From assembly GCA_916610825.1 (NCBI GenBank), contig OU744446.1:39614761-39678760 (forward strand): a DNA stretch of 64,000 nt, written 5' to 3'. Made by a program: the position numbers and the translations under genes. Below are positions 1-11,400 of the stretch, in pieces. Below the pieces are notes generated by a model. It was not told the DNA's origin and searched no databases. It saw only the letters and a list, made by a program, of their open reading frames with translations. How positions within the stretch are numbered: the first letter of the stretch is position 1; each line of letters begins with the position of its first letter. The DNA is from Haliclystus octoradiatus. Its lineage: Eukaryota; Cnidaria; Staurozoa; Stauromedusae; Haliclystidae.

Positions 1-990
1 TCTAAATCAGAACTAGAAGATTCTATTTTTAGAACTTCGGCAATCATTTCTCTGCCATAATGAGCATAAACCAAACCAGCACTGCTCAATTTTGTTGTCC
101 ATTGTTTATTGCAAACTGATTGCATAGTTTCTGTAAAACCCCTACATCAATACAAACAAGAAAATTAAATTCAAGTATAAAAACAAACATGGGTAGGTCT
201 ACTTATCAAAACATAAAACAAAAAGTTCAACAAATATAATGGAACCTTCTGATAGTTTCGAATGCTCAAACAAATCATGTGAAGTTTCTATTTTTATCAA
301 ACATTACACACACAACATATTGAGACTAGAGGGTACCGGAGCAATACACATTCCTTGGTAAACCCAGAGTGTATGCAAGTAGGCCACTATACCTCATAGT
401 TGGTTGAAAGTCATTAATGGAAAAATAGAGAAAGTTTGTGTGGTAGTTTCATGAGGAAATAGCAAGAACTTTTGATAAATCTCGTTTAGTTCATGAAAAA
501 TTCAAAATCATCTACAGTACTTCGTAAGTTTATCAATTTTTTAATAAATTGTTAATGAAAGTAGATGAGGTACTAGCCTATTTAGCGTTCAGGGTTCGAT
601 GAAGATCCTGTTCCCTAGATCTTGTGATCCTAGATATCAGAAGGGTATAAAAAATTACGAAGAAATTTGATACCTTTCTGAATTATAGGCCAAATAGCCA
701 GAAGAAAACAGATTGAAATGATGCTGGATGATCGCGGAAGGCTTGACATTTTGGCCTCACCTTTGATGATGGTCAAACCTCTTTTCAGAGGGACAGTATT
801 CACCACCAACATCAACAACCACATCACAACTTTTCAACTTTTCTGTATCTCGCGAACGCAAAATCTTTGCGTCTTTGAATCTTGTCAGCGAACGTAAAAT
901 GAAGCATGCTAATACCTCATCGCAGTGGAATGTTCCATCATGTGTGCCAATGATGGTAGATGACATTTTAGCTGGTTTGGCGCTGGCCAT
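1..990 (-). CDS. MYG1: MYG1 exonuclease, N-terminal exons (partial, runs off the left edge)
   Basis: Two joined exons read on the minus strand: 990-761 and 141-1. Exon 1 encodes [11 protein letters not shown], a DVGGEY segment and the DHHQ motif of the DHH phosphoesterase superfamily. Exon 2 continues in phase with GFTETMQSV and [14 protein letters not shown], all hallmarks of MYG1. Exon 1 ends in a clean GTGAGG donor; exon 2 follows a TTGATGTAG acceptor. In other animals MYG1 is a 3'-5' RNA exonuclease of nucleus and mitochondria acting on pre-rRNA and mitochondrial transcripts (family knowledge). The ATG at 988-990 is the first in this exon, and a second in-frame ATG lies at about 966. A CTTTAG acceptor just upstream of the exon (about 1003) shows that at least one more 5' exon exists, so the true start may be farther upstream. 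The remaining two thirds of the protein lie outside the window. Confidence 0.9.
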
Positions 991-1003
991 AAAATACCTA
1001 AAG

Positions 1004-3050
1004 AGAAAAATCAAAAGTTGATGCGATTAATAAATAATGCAATTATGGGTAACAACCATCTCCGAAAATAAATGTTATAGCTTATGTAATCAAGCAATAT
1101 CGACTGATTTCAAATCAGATTAATGCCAGAACAGAACAGTTTTCTATGCAAATGATGATGAAGCTCAAATATGGATAATGCTGTAACATGTGAAATTAGC
1201 AATTTTAATCTGTAAATCAATTAAAAATAAATATGACACACATGATAAATGCATTTACTTTGGGGAATAAATTAAAGGCAAATTCTTCACAGCCAGTCTG
1301 AGTGGACGATACTGAAATAGCTTGGGATTTAATATATCTGTTTTCAAATGCAGTTTATAAGCAACATTCAATTTTTAAGCTACTTTCCTTTACATTGGGA
1401 TTACATTCAAATAACGATATTTTGAAGAGGGGTTGTTGCTAAGCAGAATTTGAGGCACTTTTATCGCATTGAATGTAATACATAAAAGCAGCAACAAAAC
1501 CATGTCAATGAAAATACAAAATTTTGTTTCTCAAATCGATTTTGTTGAGTTATAGATTTTTGCCTGTTGGAATAATTGACCTCTGTAATAGACGTTGTAA
1601 AATCGACCTGATAAGAAGGAAAGCAGTATGTAGGCTAGGTACAAAGATCTGCTATGAAATCAACTGACCTTGGTAGAAGTTTCAATGAACAGAAAATATT
1701 CATTCAATGCCTTGAAAAACATTATAATCTATTAATAATATTTCGTAACAATATATATCAGGTGGTCACTTTGAATTCCCAGCAGAGATAGAAACCACAT
1801 TTCACATTATTGTAACTAACTAGTAACAGTGGGCACTTCCTTCAGAATGTATGCCGTGAACATTGATGCTGGTCTTTTATTCTGTACTTAATCAACAACA
1901 GTAGCCTATAATAGGCTTAGACAAAAGTTGTAGCTTGGCATCAGGAAATCTGGTGATACATGATTACCAAAAAAGGAGGTTACAAAAAGGAGGTCAGGGT
2001 TTGAAAAAATGAATGGTTTGTAATTTAAACATCTTTTAGGTTATAAGCATCCAAATTCAAATAGAAATCACATACTTTAAAGTGGCATGGTGATTGTCAG
2101 CAGAGGGTTGTCGGTTTGATCCCCATATAGTTTATAGCTACAAACTATATGGAACACAAATCTAAATTATTTACAAGATGCGATGGATTTACAATCTAAG
2201 TAAACATGAACCAGATTTTGATAAATAATGTGATAAACGCGCTGTAGAAGTTGTGGCAGTTATGAATTGAAAATGATTGATTGATTAATGAAAGAGTAAA
2301 ATGATTTGCGAGTGGAGCAAGCACAATTGCTTTGAAGAATCAGACATATTTTGGCTACTTTTGTTTATTCTGGTGTTGTATTTCAATAATTAAACCTTTG
2401 TTGTCTGATTTAATGCAAACATGAAACAGATTGTGACAAGCAATGTGCTGAATTTATATGATTGATGTTAGCCTACAAAAATGAAATACATGATACGCAA
2501 GCAGAGCGAGTGGAAAGTTTTCAAGAAATCAGCCATCACAACTATGGTTTCTACTACTTTCATTGTGTCTTATTTACAGACCTTGAAGCAATAAACTGTA
2601 TGCTAATGTATCATTATCAGAATAGTATTCATTTAATTAAACTGTTTCTTCGTGATAAATAAGTCTCTTACCGATTGTTGAACACGAAACATGCAGTGCT
2701 CATTCAAGCGTTGCTCAAAATAAATGGTGTGAGATATTTGGTTTCAAAAGCGCCGCTACTTTCACATGTCAATGTTTACGCAATGAGTACCATATTATTC
2801 ATTATTTATTCAAGTTACAAAAACCTGGCATGAATTTTGCAATAGAATTGATTTGTTTACAAATATTTCGCGGATGACTGTTGTTTTATTAAATGTGCGT
2901 TGTAGTTTTCTGAGTGTGAAATTATTGCGCGTTTTAGCGTCATTTTGACCCGATTGCGCGGTCGCAGAAAAAGCTGTCTCAAAATGCAAGGGGAATAAAT
3001 TCCCGGATTCATACAAAGAATGCAGACTGGCATGTGACTAGATATTAATA
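1004..3050. other. Intron/upstream region with no recognisable gene
   Basis: AT-rich sequence upstream of the MYG1 exon. The short open frames have no recognisable domain or splice context. A weak tRNA B-box-like motif occurs near 2113-2124, but no A box could be placed with it. It is either MYG1 intron 1 or intergenic DNA, depending on whether the exon at 3350-3540 is real. Confidence 0.5.
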
Positions 3051-3051
3051 T

Positions 3052-3336
3052 TGGTTCAAAGAGTGCAACAGAACTTTACTTTTCCTAGCCCATTGATCAT
3101 TATCAATCATTCATAGATGGGGTATAGGCCCACGGGCCATGAGGATATGATGGCCTGAATGGATTGCCATTGCCATATAATCATTATACTCATAGCCTAT
3201 ATTCCTATAATGCCTAGCCTATTGGCTTATGATTTCATTTGCAGTTGCAGGTTGGGGATCATTGGTCCACCTGTTCCTGCTAGAACCGGTTGGGATGGAT
3301 TACCTGGGGAAAAGGTGAACAAGCAGCCAAGGTGAA
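3052..3336 (+). pseudogene. Decayed duplicate of a collagen-like exon and its upstream intron
   Basis: The stretch repeats 4622-4757, the intron end plus exon 4 of the collagen-like gene: the words GGTTCAAAGA, CCCATTGATC, TTATGATTTCAT, ATTGGTCCACCTG, GGGATGGATT and CAGCCAAGGT recur in the same order. Within the exon copy the Gly-X-Y pattern is broken (Gly replaced by Val, and length changes shift the frame), and a short insert separates the acceptor from the exon. It therefore looks like a dead tandem duplicate about 1.4 kb 5' of its source. Confidence 0.7.
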
Positions 3337-3349
3337 AAAAAATACTCAC

Positions 3350-3540
3350 CAAGAAGCAAAGTTTATCTTCAAGTTCAAGTGTGAAGTGATATCAAGGGAA
3401 TTATCGTACGTACTGCTGTAACCGTATGAATTAGAAGGACTGCGACTCAGATTCAGAATGTGAGCATTTTTAAGTCGCCTCCTTTTGGCGTAGCCCCTTT
3501 CCTCGTTTTCATTGAACATCTGTAACCATGGCAACTGCAA
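3350..3540 (-). CDS. Possible upstream coding exon, perhaps MYG1 exon 1
   Basis: An open frame beginning at an ATG (3540) ends at 3350 in a perfect GTGAGT donor. Its last partial codon (TG) joins in frame with the GTATTT sequence following the MYG1 acceptor at about 1003. That would extend MYG1 by about 70 residues rich in Asn, Ser and Arg. Vertebrate MYG1 also has a basic N-terminal extension, but I see no sequence similarity. The splice fit is direct observation; assignment to MYG1 is inference, and a chance open frame is possible. Confidence 0.3.
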
Positions 3541-4175
3541 TTTATTGAAGTTAAAGTAAAAAGTGAAAACATTTTTCCTTTTGTCTCTTTAGTTTTCATA
3601 TAAATTGATTAGACACAAACAAAATCAAATGAAGGATCGCGATAACAACAAAAGCATTCATACACGCACGGTGCTGCTTATTCACTCGACCTGATATCTT
3701 GTGTGATTTGAGGCAATTTTTGGTTTCGGAGAATGAGCAAGATTAATTCAATGTTGATGGTTTGTTGCAAAATCTTTATCATAAATTTTGTTCACTGCGA
3801 GTTTTTCTGTTGCAGCCATCCAGTTTTGAAGTGGACTAGTGAGACGATGAAAGCATTTGAAGAATGGAATGAGATTAGGTTTGTTGATTTAAACAATTTC
3901 TCTATCAATAATCTATTGTTTCTTTTGACAATTGCCGTTTTGTAAAGAGCTAACTCCTTTCTCCATTCATCTCTCTTATCTCCGCACTGTAATCTAAGGC
4001 CGCTTTTCAATCTCTTTACAATAAATTTGTTAATTCAATTTAAACGGGCTGATATCAAAGTGATGCTTACTGCCTTTTAAAATAGCTAGTCAAGCATGTC
4101 ATGGATGCGAATGACCACGGTTAACTCGAACTAATAATATCGGCAAATAATCTAAAACAGCAGCCACTTTCAACG

Positions 4176-5418
4176 ATGAGAGTTGGTAATTTTGTTAAGA
4201 GTGTGCTGCTTGTCTTTTTGGCGTTTGTCTTGTTGGCTGAGACAGCAGATATGAACACATCTGACGCAAAACGTGAACTTCGAAAGGTGAGAAATTACGA
4301 TCAATCGATTATCTGTGCGTTTGGTAAGTGTCGTGCTGTCTCGATCAATCAATGTCATTTTCCACATCAATTTTCATTATTTGATTTGATTGTTCGATAG
4401 AAAAAGAAAGGTAAAAGAGGAAGAAGAGGAGAGAAAGGTGAAGCAGGAGAAAAAGTAATTATTTGATTATCTCTAAATCAATATTTCTATTTATTATCAG
4501 CGTATTGCTGTTGGATTGGATTGATAATAGCTGTGTGAATTATCTTCCACCAGGGAGATGCCGGTCGACCAGGTAGAGACGGGATCGTTGGGCCGATTGG
4601 TCCGGTGAGTAGATAATAATACAGGTTCAAAGATTGCAACGGTAGGGTTCTAACCCATTGATCGTTTGGCTTATGATTTCATCTGCAGATTGGTCCACCT
4701 GGTAAAACCGGCCGGGATGGATTCCCTGGGTTAAACGGTCAGCCAGCAGCCAAGGTAAAAATCACAAAACTTTGAATCTGTTGTACTTGGTAATTTCTAT
4801 ACCATTGTAAGGTTGTGTTTGACTGATTGTGATCACGTTTTGCAGGGAGAGAGGGGTCAAAGAGGGGAGAATGGTGAGCCAGGTGCCCCTGCAACATGTC
4901 AACGTATAATGAACAATGAAAAGGACCAATCCACACTCAATGCGATATGCATGCACGGGAAACAGGGACCACCAGGTACTGCAGGGAATCCAGGAACCCC
5001 TGGGGCAATGGGGGAAAAAGGGACTATTGGACAAACTGGGCCTGCTGGACAGACAGGTGAAAGAGGTACTAATGGTCGTACCGGGATGCCAGGCCCTCCA
5101 GGAATACCAGGACAAGTGGTTCTAGGTAATTGTTATTATTATCAATATTTTTATCAAATCATTCGATGTGATTATTTATACATAAATATGTTCATATATA
5201 AATCTTTTGGCTTTGTGTTAGGTCTTGGATGTCATAAGTTTCAAAGTCCTTGGCGTCAGGTTGAAAATATGCCATTTAAAACCAACGTTCTATTTGACGT
5301 CTTCTGTGATGACGATGAAGTTTTACAAAAGTTAAAAACTGAAACTAATTACAGTCAAACGAAATATCGTTATGTTTATACATGTTGCTCTATTGTAAAT
5401 AATATTAATCGTAAATAA
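4176..5418 (+). CDS. Secreted short-chain collagen-like protein
   Basis: Six exons: 4176-4286, 4401-4454, 4554-4604, 4689-4754, 4846-5125 and 5222-5418; 252 residues. Exons 2-4 are 54, 51 and 66 bp, multiples of three that keep Gly-X-Y triplets intact, as in collagen genes. The protein starts with a hydrophobic signal peptide (VLLVFLAFVLLAE). A basic stretch and about 20 triplets follow, then an interruption with two Cys (about residues 130-155) and a second run of about 20 triplets ending near residue 187. The last 65 residues are non-collagenous, with Cys in GLGCHKF and VFC and a CC pair. I recognise no C1q, NC1 or lectin domain in that tail, so the role is unknown beyond extracellular trimer formation. 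An AATAAA at 5543-5548 could serve its mRNA and lies inside the opposing NOLC1 gene. Confidence 0.85.
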
Positions 5419-5428
5419 TTAGTTATAT

Positions 5429-8400
5429 TTAATCGCTATCAAATTTTATAGAATTAACTGATAGATTAATGGCGCCCCCTTTGTAGCTGCCACGTTTCTT
5501 TTTGGTTTTTTCGTGACGAAAAGATTTTCCTGGAAACAAAACAATAAAAGCTATGACCATATGATGTAAGAAGTAGGTGATGAAATTGTTGGCGTGAGTT
5601 CTGACCTTTAGTATGTTTTAAATCGTAGTTTGCTTTCTCCCCATAGTCACCCATTGAGCCAATCTGTAATGATTTTAAACCAAAATAGAGATATATAAAA
5701 TAACTGAGCATCAGTATTTGAAAGTGTCTAAACTCCAAACTTTGTGATAGCATAATGAGTATATTTGATATCTAAAACAGACATACTTTGCCTTCAAAAC
5801 TGTTGTCTTTTAATCGCGGATCGATTGCCACCCTCTCAGAAATCACCCTACGGAACGGCGTCATAGCAGAGCTCTTCTTACTGGGATTTCCTAATGCCTC
5901 CTCCTGTTGCAGCATAAAAAGAAAGGAAAGATTATACAAACTGAATGCTTTCATACACAATGTAACCCGAACAACAGATTTCATTTATCCAAATCTACAC
6001 ACAAATGTGTTTAGCAAAGACTGGAACCACTAAGTAGTTGATAGCCAGGTTACTGGTAAGAGAGGGCTTCACTTAGGGGCCAACCATAGAGGGTTGCTGG
6101 TAATAGGGGGTTTCACTTAGAGGGGCCAGCCATTGAGGGTTGCTGGTAAGAGGGGGTTCCACTTGGAGGGGTCAACCATAGAGAGTTGCTGGTAAGAGCG
6201 GGTTTCACTTGGAGGGAACAGCCATAGAGGGTTGCTGGTAAGAGGGGGTTTCACTTAGAGAGGCCAATTACAAATAGATAGCTCTGGGTTGCCTCAATTG
6301 AGATGGTGACACAATATAGTTCCTTTTGGAAACATGTAGCTAGAAGGAATCAAATTAAAAACCCAATTTGAATAAAAAGTAACATTTTTTCCATAAATAA
6401 CTTTGTGTATGGTAACAGAAATGCCAATCCTGTTGGAGTAACTGATCTGTCAAATTCTTTTGTGTTGAAATTTGTTCAAAGTTTTATAGGGATAATAGAT
6501 GCAAAAACTGAATAAAAACACAAAGATAAAATAATTGTATTCTATCTGAATTTGTTGTGACCATGTTCACAACTTCATGACCGTGAACTTGCATTTGAGG
6601 CAACATTTGAACATGCGTAATTGATGTAGGTGGCGTTTTACTTTATCTTTACCTCGGATGATGATTCACTGGTCGTTGATTCCCTCTTTCGTTTCATACC
6701 TCTAAGACAATAGACAAATATGCCGTCATTAAATTAAAGCTTCAGTCAAGCGAAGTAAAGATGGAAGAATACGGTTAATCAGTAACCATCTACCGGTATT
6801 TTTGTACGTATTATAATTATAATTTTATATTTAAAACTATAGCACTATGTACGAGCTCTTTGATGATGTAGGATGTGTTATTAGAAGTAACATTAGCTAT
6901 GTTTAATTACCTAACATTAATTAACAGCAGCCAATTCAACTGGTGATTTTTTTGATTAAAGTGAACATGACACACAAAAAATTAAACACAGATTCGGGTA
7001 GCTAAATAATGAATGGTGAAAATGATTTTTCAATTTGGACACGGAGAGATTGTATGCTGAAGTAGGCCATTTGGGATCATTCACTTTTTCCAAACTCGGA
7101 ACGGCAGTCGGAATGACAAGAAGGCTTACTATAGGAACAAGGTGAAGTCAGAAGTATAAAAAACTGTAACTCCTTTCGCGCAAAATCACAAAGTTTCTAA
7201 CGTCCTGGTCAGCTATGCTCACACCTTGAGGACTCCTTGTCTGCTTGAAATTGATATATGAATATGTAATTCACATGAAATACGAGGGTTTTAGGTTGTT
7301 GATTTTACTTTTTTTCTGTCAAAAATGTATCAATCATCCTCCACGGCCTGGACTATGCACCCGCTGTTTTACATAGCCCACACATCACCTCCATTTATGG
7401 TATGTGTTTTTCTGATGTTTGAAACTTCATCAACAACAAAAAAGCGATTTCAACTAAATGCCCTTTATCTCATGTGTGAGTAAAGTTAACTCGTTTCAAG
7501 CAGAAAAGGTGCCCAAACGTGTGGGCATAGCTGACTTGGACGTTAGAAACTTTGATTTAACGGCAAAGAAGATATGATTTTTTGAAGTTTTGAATTGTTG
7601 CCTTTTCAAATTTCCTATAGTAAGTCCTTTTGTCATTCTGACTATCGGTCTGAGTTTGGAAATAGTGACTTATCGAAAATAGGGTATATCCAATCGCTTA
7701 TACGCGTCCACATTGAAAAATCCTTCTCATCATTCTTCATCATTTAGCTTCAGCTACCCGAATCTGTGTCAAATTTATCTTGTGTCATGTGCACTTTATG
7801 CTTTGAGTAAATATTATTGTTTAGATTAACAGTTAAGAGTGTGCGATATCACAGGCTTGATGAATATTAGCATAATGACATCAGCCAATATTTACATCGC
7901 ATTCAATCAATAACTGTTTAATTGTCATATAGGATGTGTGACAAATTGTTATCAATGATAAAGACAAACCTTTCTTAAGCCAAACATGCAACTGATTAAT
8001 TATTCCACATGACAATATATTAAACTTTTTCAATTTAATAATCAATGCTTCTTGTCGATTGTCTATGAATTGTTCACTGAATGGTAATTATCTCAAGGGC
8101 TGATTATGACATGCGATAGTCTAACCATAAACTTCATGATTGGGTACACATGAACGTATCTCACAAGTTTGAAGGAAAGGAATTTGAATTTGACTTACCT
8201 CTTTTCGGAATGATCTCCGTTCATAACAACCGAAGAGCTTGATTTTTTTACATTTGAAGATTCGTCTTCCGAAGTACTGCCACTGTCGCTGCTTGAAGAC
8301 TCTGCTTTTTTCTTGGTTGCAGACTTTGAAGGAGTGGCTATTTTAGCTTGAACAATCTTTTTGGGTGCAGGGGTTGAGCTATCATTGTCAGAACTATCCT

Positions 8401-11400
8401 CGCTGCTTGAAGACTCTGCCCTTTTCTTGGTCACAGACTTCGAAGGAGTGGCTATCTTAGCTTGAACAATCCTCTTAGCTGCTGGAGTTGAACTTTCATC
8501 GTCAGAACTATCCTCACTGCTTGAAGACTCTGCTTTTTTCTTGGTCGCAGACTTTGAAGGAGTGGCTATCTTAGCTTGAACAATCTTCTTGGCTACAGGA
8601 GTTAAGCTTTTATCGTCAGAACTATCCTCACTGCTTGAAGACTCTGCTTTTTTCTTGGTTGCAGACTTTGAAGGAGTGGCTATCTTAGCTTGAACAATCT
8701 TCTTAGCTGCTGGAGTTGAACTTTCATCGTCAGAACTATCCTCACTGCTTGAAGACTCTGCCTTTTTCTTGGTCGCAGACTTTGAAGGAGTGGCTATCTT
8801 AGCTTGAACAATCTTTTTAGCAGCTGGAGTTGAACTTTCATCGTCAGAACTATCCTCACTGCTTGAAGACTCTGCCTTTTTCTTGGTCGCAGACTTTGAA
8901 GGAGTGGCTATCTTAGCTTGAACTATCTTCTTAGCTGCTGGAGTTGAGCTTTCATTGTCAGAACTATCCTCACTGCTTGAAGAATCTGCTTTTTTCTTGG
9001 TCACAGACTTCGGTGTAGTGGCGACCTTGGCTTGAACAATTTTCTTGGCTACAGGAGTTGAGCTTTCATCGTCAGAACTATCCTCACTGCTTGAAGACTC
9101 TGCCTTTTTCTTAGTTGCAGACTTTGAAGGAGTGGCTATCTTAGCTTGAACTATCTTCTTAGCTGCTGGAGTTGAGCTTTCATTGTCAGAACTATCCTCA
9201 CTGCTTGAAGAATCTGCTTTCTTCTTGGTCGCAGACTTCGGTGTAGTGGCGACCTTGGCTTGAACAATTTTCTTGGCTGCAGGAGTTGAGCTTTCATCGT
9301 CAGAACTATCCTCACTGCTTGAAGAGACTGTTTTTTTCTTGGTCGTAGACTTCGAAGGAGTGGCTACCTTGGCTTGAACAATTTTCTTGGCTGCAGGAGT
9401 TGAGCTTTCATCGTCAGAACTATCCTCACTGCTTGAAGAGACTGTTTTTTTCTTGGTCGTAGACTTCGAAGGAGTGGCTACCTTGGCTTGAACAATTTTC
9501 TTGGCTGCAGGAGTTGAGCTTTCATCATCAGAACTATCCTCACTGCTTGAAGAGTCTGCTTTTTTCTTGGTAGCAGACTTCGAAGGAGTGGCTACCTTGG
9601 CTTGAACAACCTTCTTAGCTGCAGGAGTTGAGCTTTCATCGTCAGAACTATCCTCACTGCTTGAAGATTCTGCTTTTTTCTTGGGCGCAGACTTCGAAGG
9701 AGTGGCTACCTTAGCTTGAACAACCTTCTTAGCTGCAGAAGTTGAGCTTTCACCATCAGAACTATCCTCACTGCTTGAAGACTCTGCTTTTTTCTTGGTA
9801 GCAGACTTCGAAGGAGTGGCTACCTTAGCTTGAACAACCTTCTTAGCTGCAGGAGTTGAGCTTTCATCGTCAGAACTATCCTCACTGCTTGAAGAATCTG
9901 CTTTTTTCTTGGTCACAGAATTCGGTGTAGTGGCAACTTTGGCTTGAACAATTTTCTTGGCTGCAGGAGTTGAGCTTTCATCGTCAGAACTATCCTCACT
10001 GCTTGAAGAGTCTGCTTTTTTCTTGGTCACAGACTTCGAAGGAGTGGCTACCTTAGCTTGAACAATCTTCTTGGCTGCAGGAGTTGAGCTTTCATCGTCA
10101 GAACTATCCTCACTGCTTGAAGACTCTGCTTTTTTCTTGGTAGCAGACTTCGAAGGAGTGGCTACCTTAGCTTGAACAACCTTCTTAGCTGCAGGAGTTG
10201 AGCTTTCATCGTCAGAACTGTCCTCACTGCTTGAAGACTCTTTCTTTCTCTTTTGAGAAGCTAGAGATGTGTTGGGTTTGATGACTAATTTTGATTTCTT
10301 TGCAGGTCTAAATAGAAAGCAGCAAAATAACAGAATATAATTAACCATATCCAGTTAACTCCCGTGTCACAATATTGAGGGTCAATCAACATTATAATCA
10401 AGCGTCACATCATTCTGATCAACAGGAAATCAAGTGCTGTCTATAATCAAATGTGGTTTATATTTTTCTATGGCTACAACGCTTGAAAGTATAATATTGC
10501 TGAAATGCAGTCTGTCGCAGTTCTAGAAAGTGTGAAACGTAAAAATTGGAGATACTAACGGTAGGTTGCCTTTCAGCCTTCTAAACATTTCTTTCACACG
10601 CATATCCCTTGAAATACGAAGATAGAATTTAGATTACAAAGTTGGAATTTAGTATTATATATACCCAACTACAGGTTATTTTTACAAGAGGGCTAGACAG
10701 AAGAGGCATACATCTGCAATGCGTTTCTTTAGGAATTATCTAGAGGATGAAAAGCAATGTATGAAGTAGTTTTTTTTGAAACCACCTTACCAACAAATCT
10801 TCCTATAAACGGCTGACTGCTCAATTGAGGAGCTTATAATGACTATTATGACCTCTGATGACTATTATGACCTCTGATGACTATTATGACCTCTGATGAC
10901 TATTTTGAATTACAAAACCCAGGAGCCTGGGAAATTGGTGAAGGCTGAGGCAAATTCCGAGGGTTAGCATATTCGAAATATAAAAATAAATCTAAAGAAG
11001 AAAAAACTTTACTTACATTCTTTCAAAAGATCAGACTTTTTATTCACATTTATCGTATTTAAATAAATTGTAAAAAGAAAAGAGAACTCTGCAATTTACT
11101 TCGTAACATGATTAATTTATGAACGGGAAACACAGATTAGCAAAACGCATACGTAAAGCAGCAACCCGAGCAGCAAGCTACCTCATTTTTAAACCAATTA
11201 AAGGCGTTTGTATAAGCGACAATACTCTCTTAAGCGCCCAACAGCGCGTAAAATAATGCCATTTTGTTACAGGAGTCCAAACAAACGATTTCCTTGAGTG
11301 TTTGTGATAACAGAACTGTTGCAGTGTGGACTCGGAATTGAAAATCAAATGGCATAGTGAGACGAACAAAGTCTTTGTGAACAAAACGATAGCAAGTTCA

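Noticed and set aside
4762..5115. 117-codon minus frame across the collagen exon
   Set aside because: Mirror of the Gly-X-Y coding sequence; the plus strand has consistent exons and phases.
10780..10815. 12-nt microexon between NOLC1 exons 2 and 3 (TTTATAG acceptor, GTAAGG donor)
   Set aside because: Exons 2 and 3 already join in phase directly; inclusion would keep phase but has no similarity support.
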